Assembly (NCBI GenBank): GCA_002049455.2
Contig: KV918762.1
Location: forward strand, 62,001 to 126,000
Reading direction: 5' to 3'
Source: Porphyra umbilicalis
Lineage: Eukaryota; Rhodophyta; Bangiophyceae; Bangiales; Bangiaceae
Length of the DNA: 64,000 nucleotides
The notes under the pieces were generated by a model. The model did not search any database. It was not told where the DNA came from and saw nothing but the letters and a program-made list of their open reading frames with translations. Shown here in pieces: positions 1 to 9,346 of the stretch. Positions within the stretch are counted from its first letter, which is position 1, and each line of letters opens with the position of its first letter. Position numbers and translations under genes: made by a program.

Positions 1-99
1 ATCGCCATATCACTGTTTGTATGCCATGGGTCACGCTTTCCATTGGCGTAGGTTGGCTCAAAATGGAACCAGGGGATAGCCAAACGGTTGGGGGCGCAT

Positions 100-270
100 C
101 CAAACAGGTTTGTTTGGAGTGGCGCGCCTCCAAACGGGCCCGTTTGGACTGGCCCTGCCGTTGAAGATCCAAAACTAGAGCGATCGCGTGTCATGGACAC
201 GAGGTCGATTAGCCGACTAGAATATGTGAGGATGGTCTATTTTGGGACCGTCACACCCTAGTTTTGGATC
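100..270. repeat. Cluster of short inverted repeats upstream of CSN4
   Basis: A perfect 20-bp palindrome lies at 129-148 (arms CCAAACGGG/CCCGTTTGG plus one flanking pair), with an imperfect relative at 100-117. A 13-bp inverted repeat pairs 166-178 with 258-270 (GATCCAAAACTAG and its complement). This looks like the remains of a small MITE-like element or a promoter-proximal palindrome cluster. No reading frame in 1-503 looks coding. Confidence 0.5.
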
Positions 271-503
271 GCATCCCAGCCACCAATGCCCGTTTGGCAA
301 AACCGTGCCACGTTTAGGCGTTTGGGTGTTTGGATCCATTGGTGGAGACGCTCTTATGCGAAGCGACGTTGGAGTCTGCGAACGAGCCTCACACTGCCGC
401 AGCGTCGCACGTGCAGCGCGGCCGGTGGGCCGTGCGACTGCCGGCCAGTTGCACGCCGCGACGCGCGGCCTGGCGGCGGCGGCGCGGTCACCACACTTCA
501 ATA

Positions 504-1703
504 ATGGCGACGCCCCCGCGGGAGCGGTCGGCGCAGTTAGAAGCGGCGCTCGACGCTGCGCTCGCTGCGTCTGACGCTGCAGCGTTGCAGCAGGTGGCCA
601 CGACGCTCGTCGACGCGGCGCTGGCCCTCTCCACCTCTGTGCCGCTGCTGTCCAAGCTCGTCCAAGCGGTGCCGACGCTCCCCGAGCCGGTGGCCATTGC
701 CGTGTCGGAGCACATCCTCTCGGCGGTCGGCGCGCGGGTGCCGTCCTTTGAAGCCGAGGTGACCAGCCTGCGGGAGAAGCTCGCCACCCTCTACGAGTCG
801 CAAGAGGAGTGGACACAGGCGGCGCAGACGCTGCGGGGCATCCCTTTTGATGGCAGCCACACGCTGTCGCACGCGTTCAAGCTGCGGGTGCAGGTCAAAA
901 TCGCGCGCCTGTACCTTGAAGATGACAAGACGGTGGAGGCAGAGATGTTTCTCAACCGAGCGGCGCCGCTGCTGCACGAAGCCGACGACCAAGCCGTCGC
1001 CCTCCAATACCGGGTGGCATTTGCGCGCATCCTCGACGCCAAACGCCGCTTCTCCGAAGCGGCCATGCAGTACTACTCGCTCTCGCAGCTGCCGCCGGGC
1101 ACGACCGCCGAGGTGACCACCGACCAAACGACCGAGGCGCTCGGCTTTGCCGTCCGCTGCGCGGTGTTGGCGCCGGCCGGCCCGCAACGCTCCCGCATCT
1201 TGTCGATGCTCTGGAAGGACGAGCGGACGCGGGAGTTGGACAGCTGGGCGATGCTCGAGGCGATGCACTGCCAGCGGCTGCTGCCGCCGTCGCTCGTCGC
1301 CGCGTTTTCCGAGGCGCTCGCCCCACACCAGTGCGCGACGCTGGCGGGCGGGGAGACGGTGCTCGCGCGGGCGGTTGTCGAACACAACCTCGCCGCTGCG
1401 GCAGCACTGTACGTCAACATTGGGTTTGCAGAGCTCGGTGAGCTGCTCGGCGTGTCGGCGGGGCGCGCCGAGGAGACGGCCGCCAAGATGATCCAGGAGG
1501 GGCGGATGAGGGGGGTGATGGACCAAGTCGACGGCGTCTTGGAGTTTGACACGGGCGCCGACGCCAAGGAGGAGGTGCTCCAGTGGGACGTCCAAATTGC
1601 GGGCGTGTGTGCGGAGCTGGATGCGTGTTGCGAGGCCATCCTGACGCGGCACCCAGAGCTGGCGCAGGCGGTCGGCGCGGGAGGGGGGGGGCGACCGGCG
1701 TAG
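504..1703 (+). CDS. CSN4: COP9 signalosome complex subunit 4
   Basis: CSN4 is a PCI-domain subunit of the COP9 signalosome, which removes Nedd8 from cullin-RING ubiquitin ligases in the nucleus and cytosol. The 399-residue product is close to the roughly 406 residues of animal CSN4. Landmarks follow the family in order: EEWTQAAQTLRGIP near residue 100, KIARLYLEDD near 130, the QRSRIL..LWKDER segment near 230, and the C-terminal PCI/winged-helix stretch with AVVEHNLAAAAALYVNI near 290 and GRMRGVMDQVDGVLEF near 335. I chose the ATG at 504 because it gives the family length; the same frame is open from an ATG at 330, but those 58 residues are Arg/Ala-rich and unlike CSN4. One exon. It converges with cbbX, with 411 bp between stop codons. 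The catalytic JAMM residues belong to CSN5, so none are expected here. Confidence 0.93.
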   Translation: MATPPRERSAQLEAALDAALAASDAAALQQVATTLVDAALALSTSVPLLSKLVQAVPTLPEPVAIAVSEHILSAVGARVPSFEAEVTSLREKLATLYESQEEWTQAAQTLRGIPFDGSHTLSHAFKLRVQVKIARLYLEDDKTVEAEMFLNRAAPLLHEADDQAVALQYRVAFARILDAKRRFSEAAMQYYSLSQLPPGTTAEVTTDQTTEALGFAVRCAVLAPAGPQRSRILSMLWKDERTRELDSWAMLEAMHCQRLLPPSLVAAFSEALAPHQCATLAGGETVLARAVVEHNLAAAAALYVNIGFAELGELLGVSAGRAEETAAKMIQEGRMRGVMDQVDGVLEFDTGADAKEEVLQWDVQIAGVCAELDACCEAILTRHPELAQAVGAGGGGRPA

Positions 1704-2114
1704 GCGGCAGCGATGTGCAGGACGTGACAGTGGGCGCGATGCCCGCCGCGCGACGGTCCCCACGAGGAGCAGGTCCCCAACACCTGTGTATTTTGTCTGG
1801 TTGGGTAGATGCGCTCCTGTGTCTGTGCACTACGCCGTCGGATGAACAAAGAGGAACAGCAGCAGTTTCGCTCAACGGGGCGCCCGCCCTCGATGCCCGC
1901 TGCGAGCAAAGATGAAGAGGCTTGGGCCCGGTCAGATGGTGAATGAAATAGAGTGTAAAGAAAGACGCAAGTGGGGCAAAGTGAAACCTCGCACAAAACA
2001 CACCTAGGCCGCGCGCACACCCCAGGGGCCGGCTGGCAGCGCCACACAGAGACACGGGGGATGGGGAGGGGAAGAAGGGCACGCAACAAAAACACAGACA
2101 AGCGGATATGCGAA
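1704..2114. other. Convergent 3' intergenic region
   Basis: This is the spacer between the CSN4 and cbbX stop codons. Overlapping frames are shadows of CSN4 or Arg-rich noise. It presumably holds both 3' untranslated regions; I see no clear AATAAA signal or repeat. Confidence 0.6.
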
Positions 2115-3365
2115 CTACTCGACGATGGCCGTCTCGCCACCACGGGCAGCCAATTCCGCCGCCGTCACAATGTCGTCGGGCGTGATGGACATGAGGTCCT
2201 TCCGCGACACCATGCCGTTGCCCTCACGGCTCATCGCCGAGTTGAAGAGGCGGATGGCAGCGCGCATGCGCGCGCGATCGACGGCGTTACGAACCGTCCG
2301 GGCGTTGGAGAAGTAGGGCATAGACATCCGCTTCTCAATGTACTCCTTAAAGATGGGCTGGCACTCCGGCGTCATCTCGTACTGAAGGTCCTTGGTCATC
2401 ACCCTCGCAATGTCGACGAGCTCGTCCGCCTCGTAGTCGGGGAATGCAATGTGGTTGCCAATACGCGAGTTCATACCCGGGATGCTGTTGTAGAAGTTGT
2501 TCATCTTGTCCTCGTAGCCGGCGAGCAGCACGACCAGATCCTCCTTGTTGTTCTCCATGACGTTGAGGAGAATCTCCACCGCCTCCTGCCCGTAATCGCG
2601 GTCGTTGGACGCGTTGTACAAGTAGTAGGCCTCGTCCACCAGCAAGCAGCCGCCGAGCGCCTTCTTGATCATCTCTTTTGTCTTGGGCGCCGTATGGCCA
2701 ACGTACTGGCCGACGAGGTCATCACGGGTGGCGACGACTAGATGGCCGGAGCGGGAGTAGCCCATGCGCTGCAGAATCTGACCCATCCGCATCGCAACAG
2801 TGGTTTTCCCCGTCCCTGGGGAGCCGGTCAGGGACATGTGCAGAGACGGAACGGCCGTCTCAAGGCCGAGCTTGTTGCGCATCTTGTCGACAATGAGCAG
2901 CGCCGCAATCTCCCGTACGCGCTGCTTCACAGGCTTGAGGCCGACCAGGTCCGTGTCGAGCTTCTGCAGAATCTCGCGGACGCCCTCCTTGAACATGTAC
3001 TCGTCGACGGTACCGACCGACGTGTCGTCGGGGATGTTATCCATGAAGTCAATCTTCCGCTGCCGGTAGTCACGCGCCTCCTCCCGCTTTTGGCGACGCT
3101 TCTCCGCCGCCGCCGCCTCCTTACGCGACTCGACGTCGGCCTCCTTCAGGGCATCCGACAGGCGGCGCGTCTGGGGCACCTCGTACTCATCGCCGGCCAT
3201 CGTTGGGCTGGTGCGCACGGCCGCCGGCCGGGCGCGGCAGACGCGGGTGGTCTGACGCGCCTGCATGGGCGCGCCGCGGAAGGTCGAAACGCCAACGAAG
3301 GCCATCGGGGCCATGGTCGCTTGGGTGCGGGGGAGGGGAGGGGGGGGGCTCGACCGGATCGGCAA
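2115..3365 (-). CDS. cbbX: CbbX-type (red-type) Rubisco activase, plastid-targeted
   Basis: CbbX is a hexameric AAA+ ATPase that uses ATP to pull inhibitory sugar phosphates out of red-type Rubisco in the plastid stroma. The 416-residue product has about 55 N-terminal residues rich in S, P, R and A (plausible transit peptide), a charged linker with a basic coiled segment at about 70-105, then the CbbX core: Walker A GSPGTGKT at 181-188, pore loop YVG at 221-223, Walker B LLVDEA at 241-246, sensor region VLLAGYEDKMN at about 279-289, the conserved NSRIGNHIAFPDY with a candidate arginine finger R301, and a C-terminal NARTVRN sensor-2 region near 354-360. A later in-frame start at residue 18 or 21 (MAFVGVS) is also possible and would better resemble a red algal transit peptide start. 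One exon. The N-terminal extension argues for a nuclear rather than plastid or bacterial gene. All visible key motifs are intact. Confidence 0.95.
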   Translation of the reverse strand: MPIRSSPPPPLPRTQATMAPMAFVGVSTFRGAPMQARQTTRVCRARPAAVRTSPTMAGDEYEVPQTRRLSDALKEADVESRKEAAAAEKRRQKREEARDYRQRKIDFMDNIPDDTSVGTVDEYMFKEGVREILQKLDTDLVGLKPVKQRVREIAALLIVDKMRNKLGLETAVPSLHMSLTGSPGTGKTTVAMRMGQILQRMGYSRSGHLVVATRDDLVGQYVGHTAPKTKEMIKKALGGCLLVDEAYYLYNASNDRDYGQEAVEILLNVMENNKEDLVVLLAGYEDKMNNFYNSIPGMNSRIGNHIAFPDYEADELVDIARVMTKDLQYEMTPECQPIFKEYIEKRMSMPYFSNARTVRNAVDRARMRAAIRLFNSAMSREGNGMVSRKDLMSITPDDIVTAAELAARGGETAIVE

Positions 3366-3866
3366 CCGGCGCGACGTGGACTACGGCAATAGTGTGGGAA
3401 AGAGATCAGACCGTGGGGGTAGAAACGAGATACAGCAGGGACGGGATAGGGTGACGGGGAGGTCTACCGGAATGGCGCGCACAGCAGGGGGATAGCTCTT
3501 GGGAGGGCCCTGCTGGATGCCTGACGATTGGTACGCTCAGGTGCATGGGCGGCGCTGAAACGGCGTCTGAGCAGGTGTGGCAGTCTCTCGTGTGGTGGCC
3601 GCGGCGAGACCCTGGCCATCTCCTGAAGGCGGGCGGAAGCGAGTGGTCTCAGCTCATGTCCCCGTGCGGGAGCAATGGCAGCGAGATTGCGTCGCAAAGT
3701 CTCTCACACGCCCAGTTGAGGGCGGTCATAGCATATTCGCTGGCGGATGTAGCCCTACACAAAAAGAACTGAAAGGCGCGTTCGCGAAAACACCCTGGAC
3801 TTGTCATGCCGCCGGGTTCAATTAAACCAACCTATAACCACCGCGATCTCGGGGACACTAGATAGA
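3366..3866. other. cbbX upstream region up to the transposon nest
   Basis: About 500 bp upstream of cbbX, presumably its promoter and 5' leader. I see no TATA-like box I would defend and no coding frame. The transposon nest begins at its far edge. Confidence 0.5.
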
Positions 3867-3883
3867 CACTTGTCTATTCTACC
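3867..3883 (+). repeat. Left terminal inverted repeat of the outer piggyBac-family element
   Basis: CACTTGTCTATTCTACC, matching the inverted repeat of the autonomous copy at 14 of 17 positions. It is preceded by a partly self-complementary ACACTAGATAGACAC. Confidence 0.6.
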
Positions 3884-3887
3884 ATGA

Positions 3888-3916
3888 GAGCACACCCAAC
3901 AACGTCGGTTGCGAAC
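3888..3916 (+). repeat. Harbinger left terminal inverted repeat
   Basis: A 29-bp repeat starting GAGCACACCC and ending TTGCGAAC, identical to the complement of 14563-14591. TGA directly precedes it. Confidence 0.92.
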
Positions 3917-5800
3917 GATCTGCGAACCGTTTAAGAGCGCAACGTGTGCGCCTATGAGTGGCCAAAAGCGTTTCGGCAGCGATATGCGCAGGCTCTGCGA
4001 ACCCGCTCCGCTCGGATCCAGAGTACTTGTTTTCTTCTGTCGGCAGATCGCAGTGTATGGGAAACGGAGAAGGTGACGTTGCTGGGTTGTCGACCTGCGA
4101 ACTGGAGCTTGCGAGCGGCTTTCCCGTGAGATGTCCACATTCCGACAGTCCAGTGCGACATTTCAAGCAAACAGGCCATCGATCGACCTCGCGATCACGC
4201 TGATCTGGACCCCAATCGTCAGCAAATAAGCCGGTCAAGTGAGACACGCAGCGCGATAGGCTTCAAATGGCTGCAAATTCTTCCGATCGAGTAGACACGA
4301 CGAGGTCAAACGCACAAATGTCGGAGACACGTTGGCAGCATCTCGCATCATCTCGCGGCGCTGTCGCATCTCGCGACTGACAGCAGTGATTTGTAGGTCT
4401 CTCATTGGTCCGTTGAGCCGGCAGACGTACAGCATGCGTGCAATCTGGTGGCGCTTTCGCCTCGATCGACACTGGAGCATTCTGTTCTGAAGCGCCTGTG
4501 AGGCGGCCGCGTGGTGTCCGCCGGTCACCGTGACGCAGGGCGGGCTCCCACGCGGCCGCCTGCGGCGGTCGGGCGGCCCGGCCTGCAAGGCTGCCGAGAC
4601 GCGGCAGGGGCCACGCACGATCGCGTCCCTTGCGGAGCCGCAGAATCGTGCGACCCCCTCCGATTTTTGTGTCAGCGATCCGCATGCTCATTGGTCAGAC
4701 GCACTCTCGCTGTGCACCTCCCCGGCCACACCCTCGATTGGCCGTCCACCGTGAACGGCCGACTGGGCGCCACATGTCGCGCGGGGAGCTCTGTGGCGTT
4801 TGAGCGAGGCCTGCGGGCCACGCGTGCCACGCTCGGCGTGGCCTGCAGGGCCCCTGAGCGTGACAGGCAAGAAAGGCGGCCGCCCGATTCCCCCCGAGCG
4901 AGGGGGCAATCGAGGGCGGCCGCCTGTTTTTGGGGCGTACGGTGGGGTTGTGCCACCTGCGAGACCGTCGAGAACGGCCGCGGTGGAGCCCTGCGGGCCC
5001 CTCTGTCATCGTCTAGGCAGTGGCAGTGTGGGGGCGCCGCGCATCGTCTCGAACGGTCGCTTGCGTTGGGGGCAGACTCTGTTTGTGGACCATTTGTGGG
5101 CGGGGTGGCAGCGCCGGGGGCAACCGCACCGGGGCCGTGACCCGTTCGGCGCCGAGAGAGGAGCATTGTGCATCCGCGTGCGTGCGTGCGGCCGCCATCG
5201 TCGCCAGCGGCCGCCGTTGCAGCGCGGGAGAGGAGACGTCGAGCGCGCGTGCTTTGTAGCGGCCGCCGTTGTCGTTGGCGGCCGCGTTGCATCACGGGAG
5301 TGAGGACGTGCGTGTCCGCGCGCTTTTTCGCGGCCGCCGTTGTCGTTGGCGGCCGCGGCGGCACCGTGTGCGCGTGTGCGCTGCTCTTGGCGGCCGTCTT
5401 TCTCTGTGCCCGCCGCTGGTCCCGACCGTTTTTGGACGAGGGTGCGGCGGAAGGCGGGCTGCCTCACCTTTTTGGCGGCCGCTCTGTGCAGAAGCGGCCG
5501 CCTTTCGCTCCCTGCCCACGAGGCGTCGGACTGTGCGAGGACCGGCCGTTGCGGCAGCATGGTTCTTCCCGCGCCGCGTCCGATCTCAAAAACGGAGCGC
5601 CGGCGCGGTCTGCGGCAGTTCTGCCGTATGTGCCGACGCACGCTGGGCGTCGGTGACGATCATCCCCTGTGCGCGCCATCCTGCCCGTGTCCGTGGGCGG
5701 CGCGCACTCGGCCCATATCAGAGGCTCCACCACGAGCATCTGGGGCCGAGGCGCCACCACCTCAACCTGTACACCCTCCTTGCCTCGGTCCACTGCCGTC
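3917..5800. other. Harbinger left subterminal region
   Basis: Noncoding. The first 200 bp hold repeated TGCGAACC-like motifs (about 3921, 4004 and 4098). From about 4505 the DNA becomes extremely GC-rich, with frequent GGCGGCCGCC blocks spaced tens of bases apart. Long frames here are open on several strands because of composition and give only Arg/Ala/Pro-rich noise. It probably contains the ORF1 promoter. Confidence 0.6.
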
Positions 5801-5820
5801 AGGACCGCCGAGCCCGCATC

Positions 5821-6240
5821 GTCAAGGCCTGCGTGCCCCCGATTGGCGGCCGCCGCCGCAGCGGCCGCCGAGCCCGCTTCGTCAAGGCCTGCGTCCCCCC
5901 GATTGGCGGCCGCCGCCGCAGCGGCCGCCGAGCCCGCTTCGTCAAGGCCTGCGTCCCCCCGATTGGCGGCCGCCGCCGCAGCGGCCGCCGAGCCCGCTTC
6001 GTCAAGGCCTGCGTCTCCCCGATTGGCGGCCGTCGCCGCAGCGGCCGCCGAGCCCGCGCCGTCAAGGCCTGCGTCCCCCCGATTGGCGGCCGCCGCCGCA
6101 GCGGTTGCCGAGCCCGCCCCGTCAAGGCCTGCGTCCCCCCAATTGGCGGCCGCCGCCGCAGCGGCCGCCGAGCCCGCGCCGTCAAGGCCTGCGTCCCCCC
6201 GATTGGCGGCCGTCGCCGCAGCGGCCGCCGAGTTCCACTT
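5821..6240 (+). repeat. 60-bp tandem repeat, seven copies
   Basis: Seven head-to-tail copies of exactly 60 bp, starting at 5821, 5881, 5941, 6001, 6061, 6121 and 6181, with only a few substitutions. As 60 is a multiple of 3, every frame repeats a 20-residue unit; one gives AEPASSRPASPRLAAAAAAA. It lies in the 5' part of the Harbinger ORF1 transcript region. A stop at 6305-6307 separates that frame from the downstream ORF1 frame. Confidence 0.9.
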
Positions 6241-6346
6241 GCGCATGCCAGCCGTCGCGAGGCTGGCAGCCACCGGCGAGCCCACCTCGAGCAAGTGCGC
6301 CCCGTGACCAAGTCCGGCCGTCATCATCGGGTCTGGGGAGCCCCCC

Positions 6347-8944
6347 TTGTCAAGGCGCATCTGGGTCCGCCTGGCGGCCGCCCCCGGCGCGGCCGCCAAG
6401 CCCACTTGGTCAAGGTCCACCCTCTGCAACCCGGCGGCCGTCGCCCCAGCGGCCGCCGAGTCCCCCAAGCCCGCCGCGTCAAGGACCACCTGCGCCGACG
6501 TGGCCACCTGTCGGAACATCCAGTCCGCCAAGTCTCTCGGAGCGAGCGCGGCCACCAACTCCACCGGTGGACGCGGGGGAATTGCGGGAGCTGCAGGAGC
6601 TTGCCCGCAGAGCGCACAACGGGGACCGGACTGCGCAATGGCTGCTGCGGGAGGGCAGTCCGGACTCCCTGGAGGAGAGCAATTGGTGGGAGGCGCGGCG
6701 GCACGGGCGGCAGCAGATGAGACAAGGTCACCTGCCGCCTCCTCGGCCGCGGCCGGCGGGGCCGCCGATCGGGCGGCCCCCGACGCCGCCGCCGCGGCCG
6801 CAGACCGACGCGCTGACGGAGATTTCGAGGCCCCTCCAAGCTGCAGCGTCGCAGGCCGCGGATACAACCTCGTCGCGGGGGGGTCATCGGGGCTTGGGCG
6901 AGGCCGCGGACGTGGACATGCACTCGGCGGACTAATCGGCGCCGGCGGATACGGTGAACGCGGCGTCGGAGACGCTACCGTCGACGCCGATGCCGGGTTT
7001 GCAGTCCGCGGCCGCGGGGCGGGCAGGCGCGGAGCACTCGGAGGGCGCTGCCCTCCCGGCGGCCGCGGAGCAGGGGTTGCAGAGGTGCGCGGGGCTGAAC
7101 AGGCTGTCGCTGCAGCCACCGCCGGTCTCCCGGCCTCCGACGCTACACGAGGCGATGGCGGCGACGCAGAGTCCCGCGGCGTCACGTCGCCCAGCCGATC
7201 AGGTCACGGAGCGGCCGCCTCAGCGGCCGCTCACGGGAGTGGATCTGGCAACACAGCCGGAGCCGCGGCCGCCGACGGCGGCCGCGGCGGCGGAAGCGGA
7301 CTCGGCGATGGAGGGCGTGCACCCACCGCCGGCCCAGGCGGGGACGGACATGGAGGGGGTGCAGCGGCCGCCGGTGGAGGCGGGGACGGTGGCGGTCCCC
7401 CTTCCTCCTCAGCGGCCGCTGCGACAGCCGACGCCGTCGCCGCTGGCGACAACGAGTCCCCCACCGCCAGGGGCAGAGGACGCGGCCGAGGATGGACCGA
7501 GGCAGAGCGAGTAGCTCTCTGCCAGGCCTGGTTGGCGGTGGCGCAAGACCCGGTGGTCGGTACCGACCAGAGCCGAGCAACCTTTGCCGCTGCAATCGTC
7601 AACGGGTACAAGTCCCATTGCCCGATGGGCCCTGGACGCAGGGCGCGCACGGACACTGCCATCGACCGCGAACTGCGCTATTCAGTTTTCAAGAACGTTC
7701 AACGCTTTTCATCCTCTATGGTGGCCGTCGGGCGTCGCCAGATGACGGGCAATTTGACCGACGAGGACCTGATACGCATGGCCACCGCGCACTTTGACGC
7801 CGAGAACCTGTATGAGGCCGTGCAAGCGGACGACAACGACGGGAACGCGCCGGTCTTGGTGGTGAAGAAGGGCGGCACGAGAGGAGCCGATTGGGTCAAG
7901 TGTTGGACGGTCATGCGCAAGTTGGACAAGTTCAGCGGCGCGTCGGGGGCGGCCGCCACGGCGGCCGCCGCTCGCGGCCGCCGTCCTGTGCCAGGCGGGG
8001 GCGTCGAGGACATTTCGGACGACGACTCGAGCTCCACGGTCGGTAGGCGGCGCGGCCTCTTCCAAGAGCGGCCTATCGGTACGAAGGCCGCCAAAGCGGC
8101 GGCCTCGACTGACATTGCTATCCAAAGGGAGGCCGCCACGACGGCGGCCGCCCTCAAGTCCTTATCTGAGACGGCCATCGAGCGCGCCGACATCGACTTT
8201 TGGAAGGCCAAGGACGTGCGTGAGACGGGTGAGGCGGAGCAGTGGCGCAAGAACGAGATGGAGCGGCGGCTTCTGCTCTCCAACGCCAGACTGCGCAAGG
8301 CCAAGGCCGCGGAGGCACGGGTCGCTTCGCGCTCGACAACAACTGCGCCGTCTATGTCGGGCACCTCTGCGGCCGCTACCGCGGCCGCTGAGGCGGCGGC
8401 GGGTGCGGCCGCAGGTAGGGCTCCAAGTGCGGCCGCATCGCCAGCATCTGCAGTTTCTCCAAGTGGTGGTGGGGCCGCGTCTCCCGGGTCTGGTGGAGCG
8501 CCCGGTACTCCTGGCGGCGTGGCTGTGAACGGCGGCGAAGCGGCCGCGTTGGCGCCGGCCGCTGACAACACAGTCGGGTCCCTGGCGTCTGGCGCGGCCG
8601 CGAGTGCGGCCGCATTGCCTCCGTCTTCAGCTTCTCCGAGTGACGGCGTCGACGCGTCGCCGCGTACCGGCGCATCACCAGCCGCGGCCGCAAGCGCGGC
8701 CGTTGCCCGCCGCGCTGCGGCCTCGGCCGGTATCGGCTCGGTCAAGCGGAGGAAGGGGCGAGGCTGGAATTCGTTGCAGACCAAGCAGGCCCGCTTCACG
8801 GCGGCCAGGAACACCGTATCGGGTCCAAGCCGTTCCATGACGCCGCGGCCGCATAATGCGGCCGCTGGCGAATCGGGCGACGACGAGGAGGACGCTGCCT
8901 GTGGTACCAGTGGCAGCGATTGCGCGGATGGTGACTTGGCTTGA
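6347..8944 (+). CDS. Harbinger ORF1: Myb/trihelix-like DNA-binding protein
   Basis: In PIF/Harbinger elements ORF1 encodes a Myb-like protein that works with the transposase, helping nuclear import and binding to element ends. The supported core is about 7480-8330. It begins GWTEAERVALCQAWLAVAQD and continues through VVGTDQ and a helical stretch, the pattern of the trihelix/NAM-associated domain found in plant ORF1 proteins, and ends in a charged helix (RADIDFWKAKDVRETGEAEQWRKNEMERRLLL). The remainder is Ala/Gly/Ser-rich. The start is uncertain. Upstream, at about 5340-7514, the third frame reads more like protein (for example GELRELQELARRAHNGDRTA near 6580) but contains a TAA at 6933-6935 and ends at 7514, so an intron or frameshift may join it to the core. 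The gene converges with the transposase gene. Confidence 0.7.
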   Translation: MSRRIWVRLAAAPGAAAKPTWSRSTLCNPAAVAPAAAESPKPAASRTTCADVATCRNIQSAKSLGASAATNSTGGRGGIAGAAGACPQSAQRGPDCAMAAAGGQSGLPGGEQLVGGAAARAAADETRSPAASSAAAGGAADRAAPDAAAAAADRRADGDFEAPPSCSVAGRGYNLVAGGSSGLGRGRGRGHALGGLIGAGGYGERGVGDATVDADAGFAVRGRGAGRRGALGGRCPPGGRGAGVAEVRGAEQAVAAATAGLPASDATRGDGGDAESRGVTSPSRSGHGAAASAAAHGSGSGNTAGAAAADGGRGGGSGLGDGGRAPTAGPGGDGHGGGAAAAGGGGDGGGPPSSSAAAATADAVAAGDNESPTARGRGRGRGWTEAERVALCQAWLAVAQDPVVGTDQSRATFAAAIVNGYKSHCPMGPGRRARTDTAIDRELRYSVFKNVQRFSSSMVAVGRRQMTGNLTDEDLIRMATAHFDAENLYEAVQADDNDGNAPVLVVKKGGTRGADWVKCWTVMRKLDKFSGASGAAATAAAARGRRPVPGGGVEDISDDDSSSTVGRRRGLFQERPIGTKAAKAAASTDIAIQREAATTAAALKSLSETAIERADIDFWKAKDVRETGEAEQWRKNEMERRLLLSNARLRKAKAAEARVASRSTTTAPSMSGTSAAATAAAEAAAGAAAGRAPSAAASPASAVSPSGGGAASPGSGGAPGTPGGVAVNGGEAAALAPAADNTVGSLASGAAASAAALPPSSASPSDGVDASPRTGASPAAAASAAVARRAAASAGIGSVKRRKGRGWNSLQTKQARFTAARNTVSGPSRSMTPRPHNAAAGESGDDEEDAACGTSGSDCADGDLA

Positions 8945-9037
8945 GTTGTATCTCTGTTAATATTTGTGTCGGTGGGGTCTCTGCGCGTGTGGAGTGCTCG
9001 ACTACTGCATCGACTATGGTACGACAATCATACACGG

Positions 9038-9068
9038 TTTTTTTTTCCCCTTCGCCGGGGTTTTTTTT
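9038..9068 (+). terminator. T-run / hairpin / T-run cassette downstream of ORF1
   Basis: Nine T, then CCCC-TTCGCC-GGGG, then eight T, flanked by GG and CC, about 95 nt after the ORF1 stop. The mirror cassette follows ORF2 on the other strand. A role in 3'-end formation is inferred from position only. Confidence 0.4.
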
Positions 9069-9306
9069 CCTACACACCGACTCTGTCCGACCCTGCGACT
9101 CCGTCCGAGAATTGAGCACGGCAAAATCCTCTCACTTGTACACCAGTCATGCTGCAGCTTGAAAGTATAAGCCACTGGTGGACATCCGCCTACGCCATAC
9201 AGAGCGGCGGCCTCGTCCGTCTTCCTAGATAGAACAGAGGCCGTCCAAGCGTCTTTCCTATCCCGGGTCGGCGTGGTGGCGTCCGCCGACGTGCCAATGT
9301 GTGAGG

Positions 9307-9336
9307 AAAAAAAAAAGCCATGATGGCAAAAAAAAA
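9307..9336 (-). terminator. T-run / hairpin / T-run cassette downstream of ORF2
   Basis: Read on the minus strand: nine T, the near-palindrome GCCATCATGGC, then ten T, again between GG and CC, about 10 nt after the transposase stop at 9347. Same layout as the cassette after ORF1. Confidence 0.4.
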
Positions 9337-9346
9337 CCATTGAACG

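Noticed and set aside
330..503. Upstream ATG at 330 as the CSN4 start
   Set aside because: It adds 58 Arg/Ala/His-rich residues unlike CSN4; the ATG at 504 gives the family length.
537..1763. 408-residue minus-strand frame over CSN4
   Set aside because: Antisense shadow of CSN4; Arg/His/Leu-rich composition without domains.
5821..6240. CRISPR array
   Set aside because: Units are contiguous 60-bp tandem copies with no unique spacers, in eukaryotic transposon sequence.
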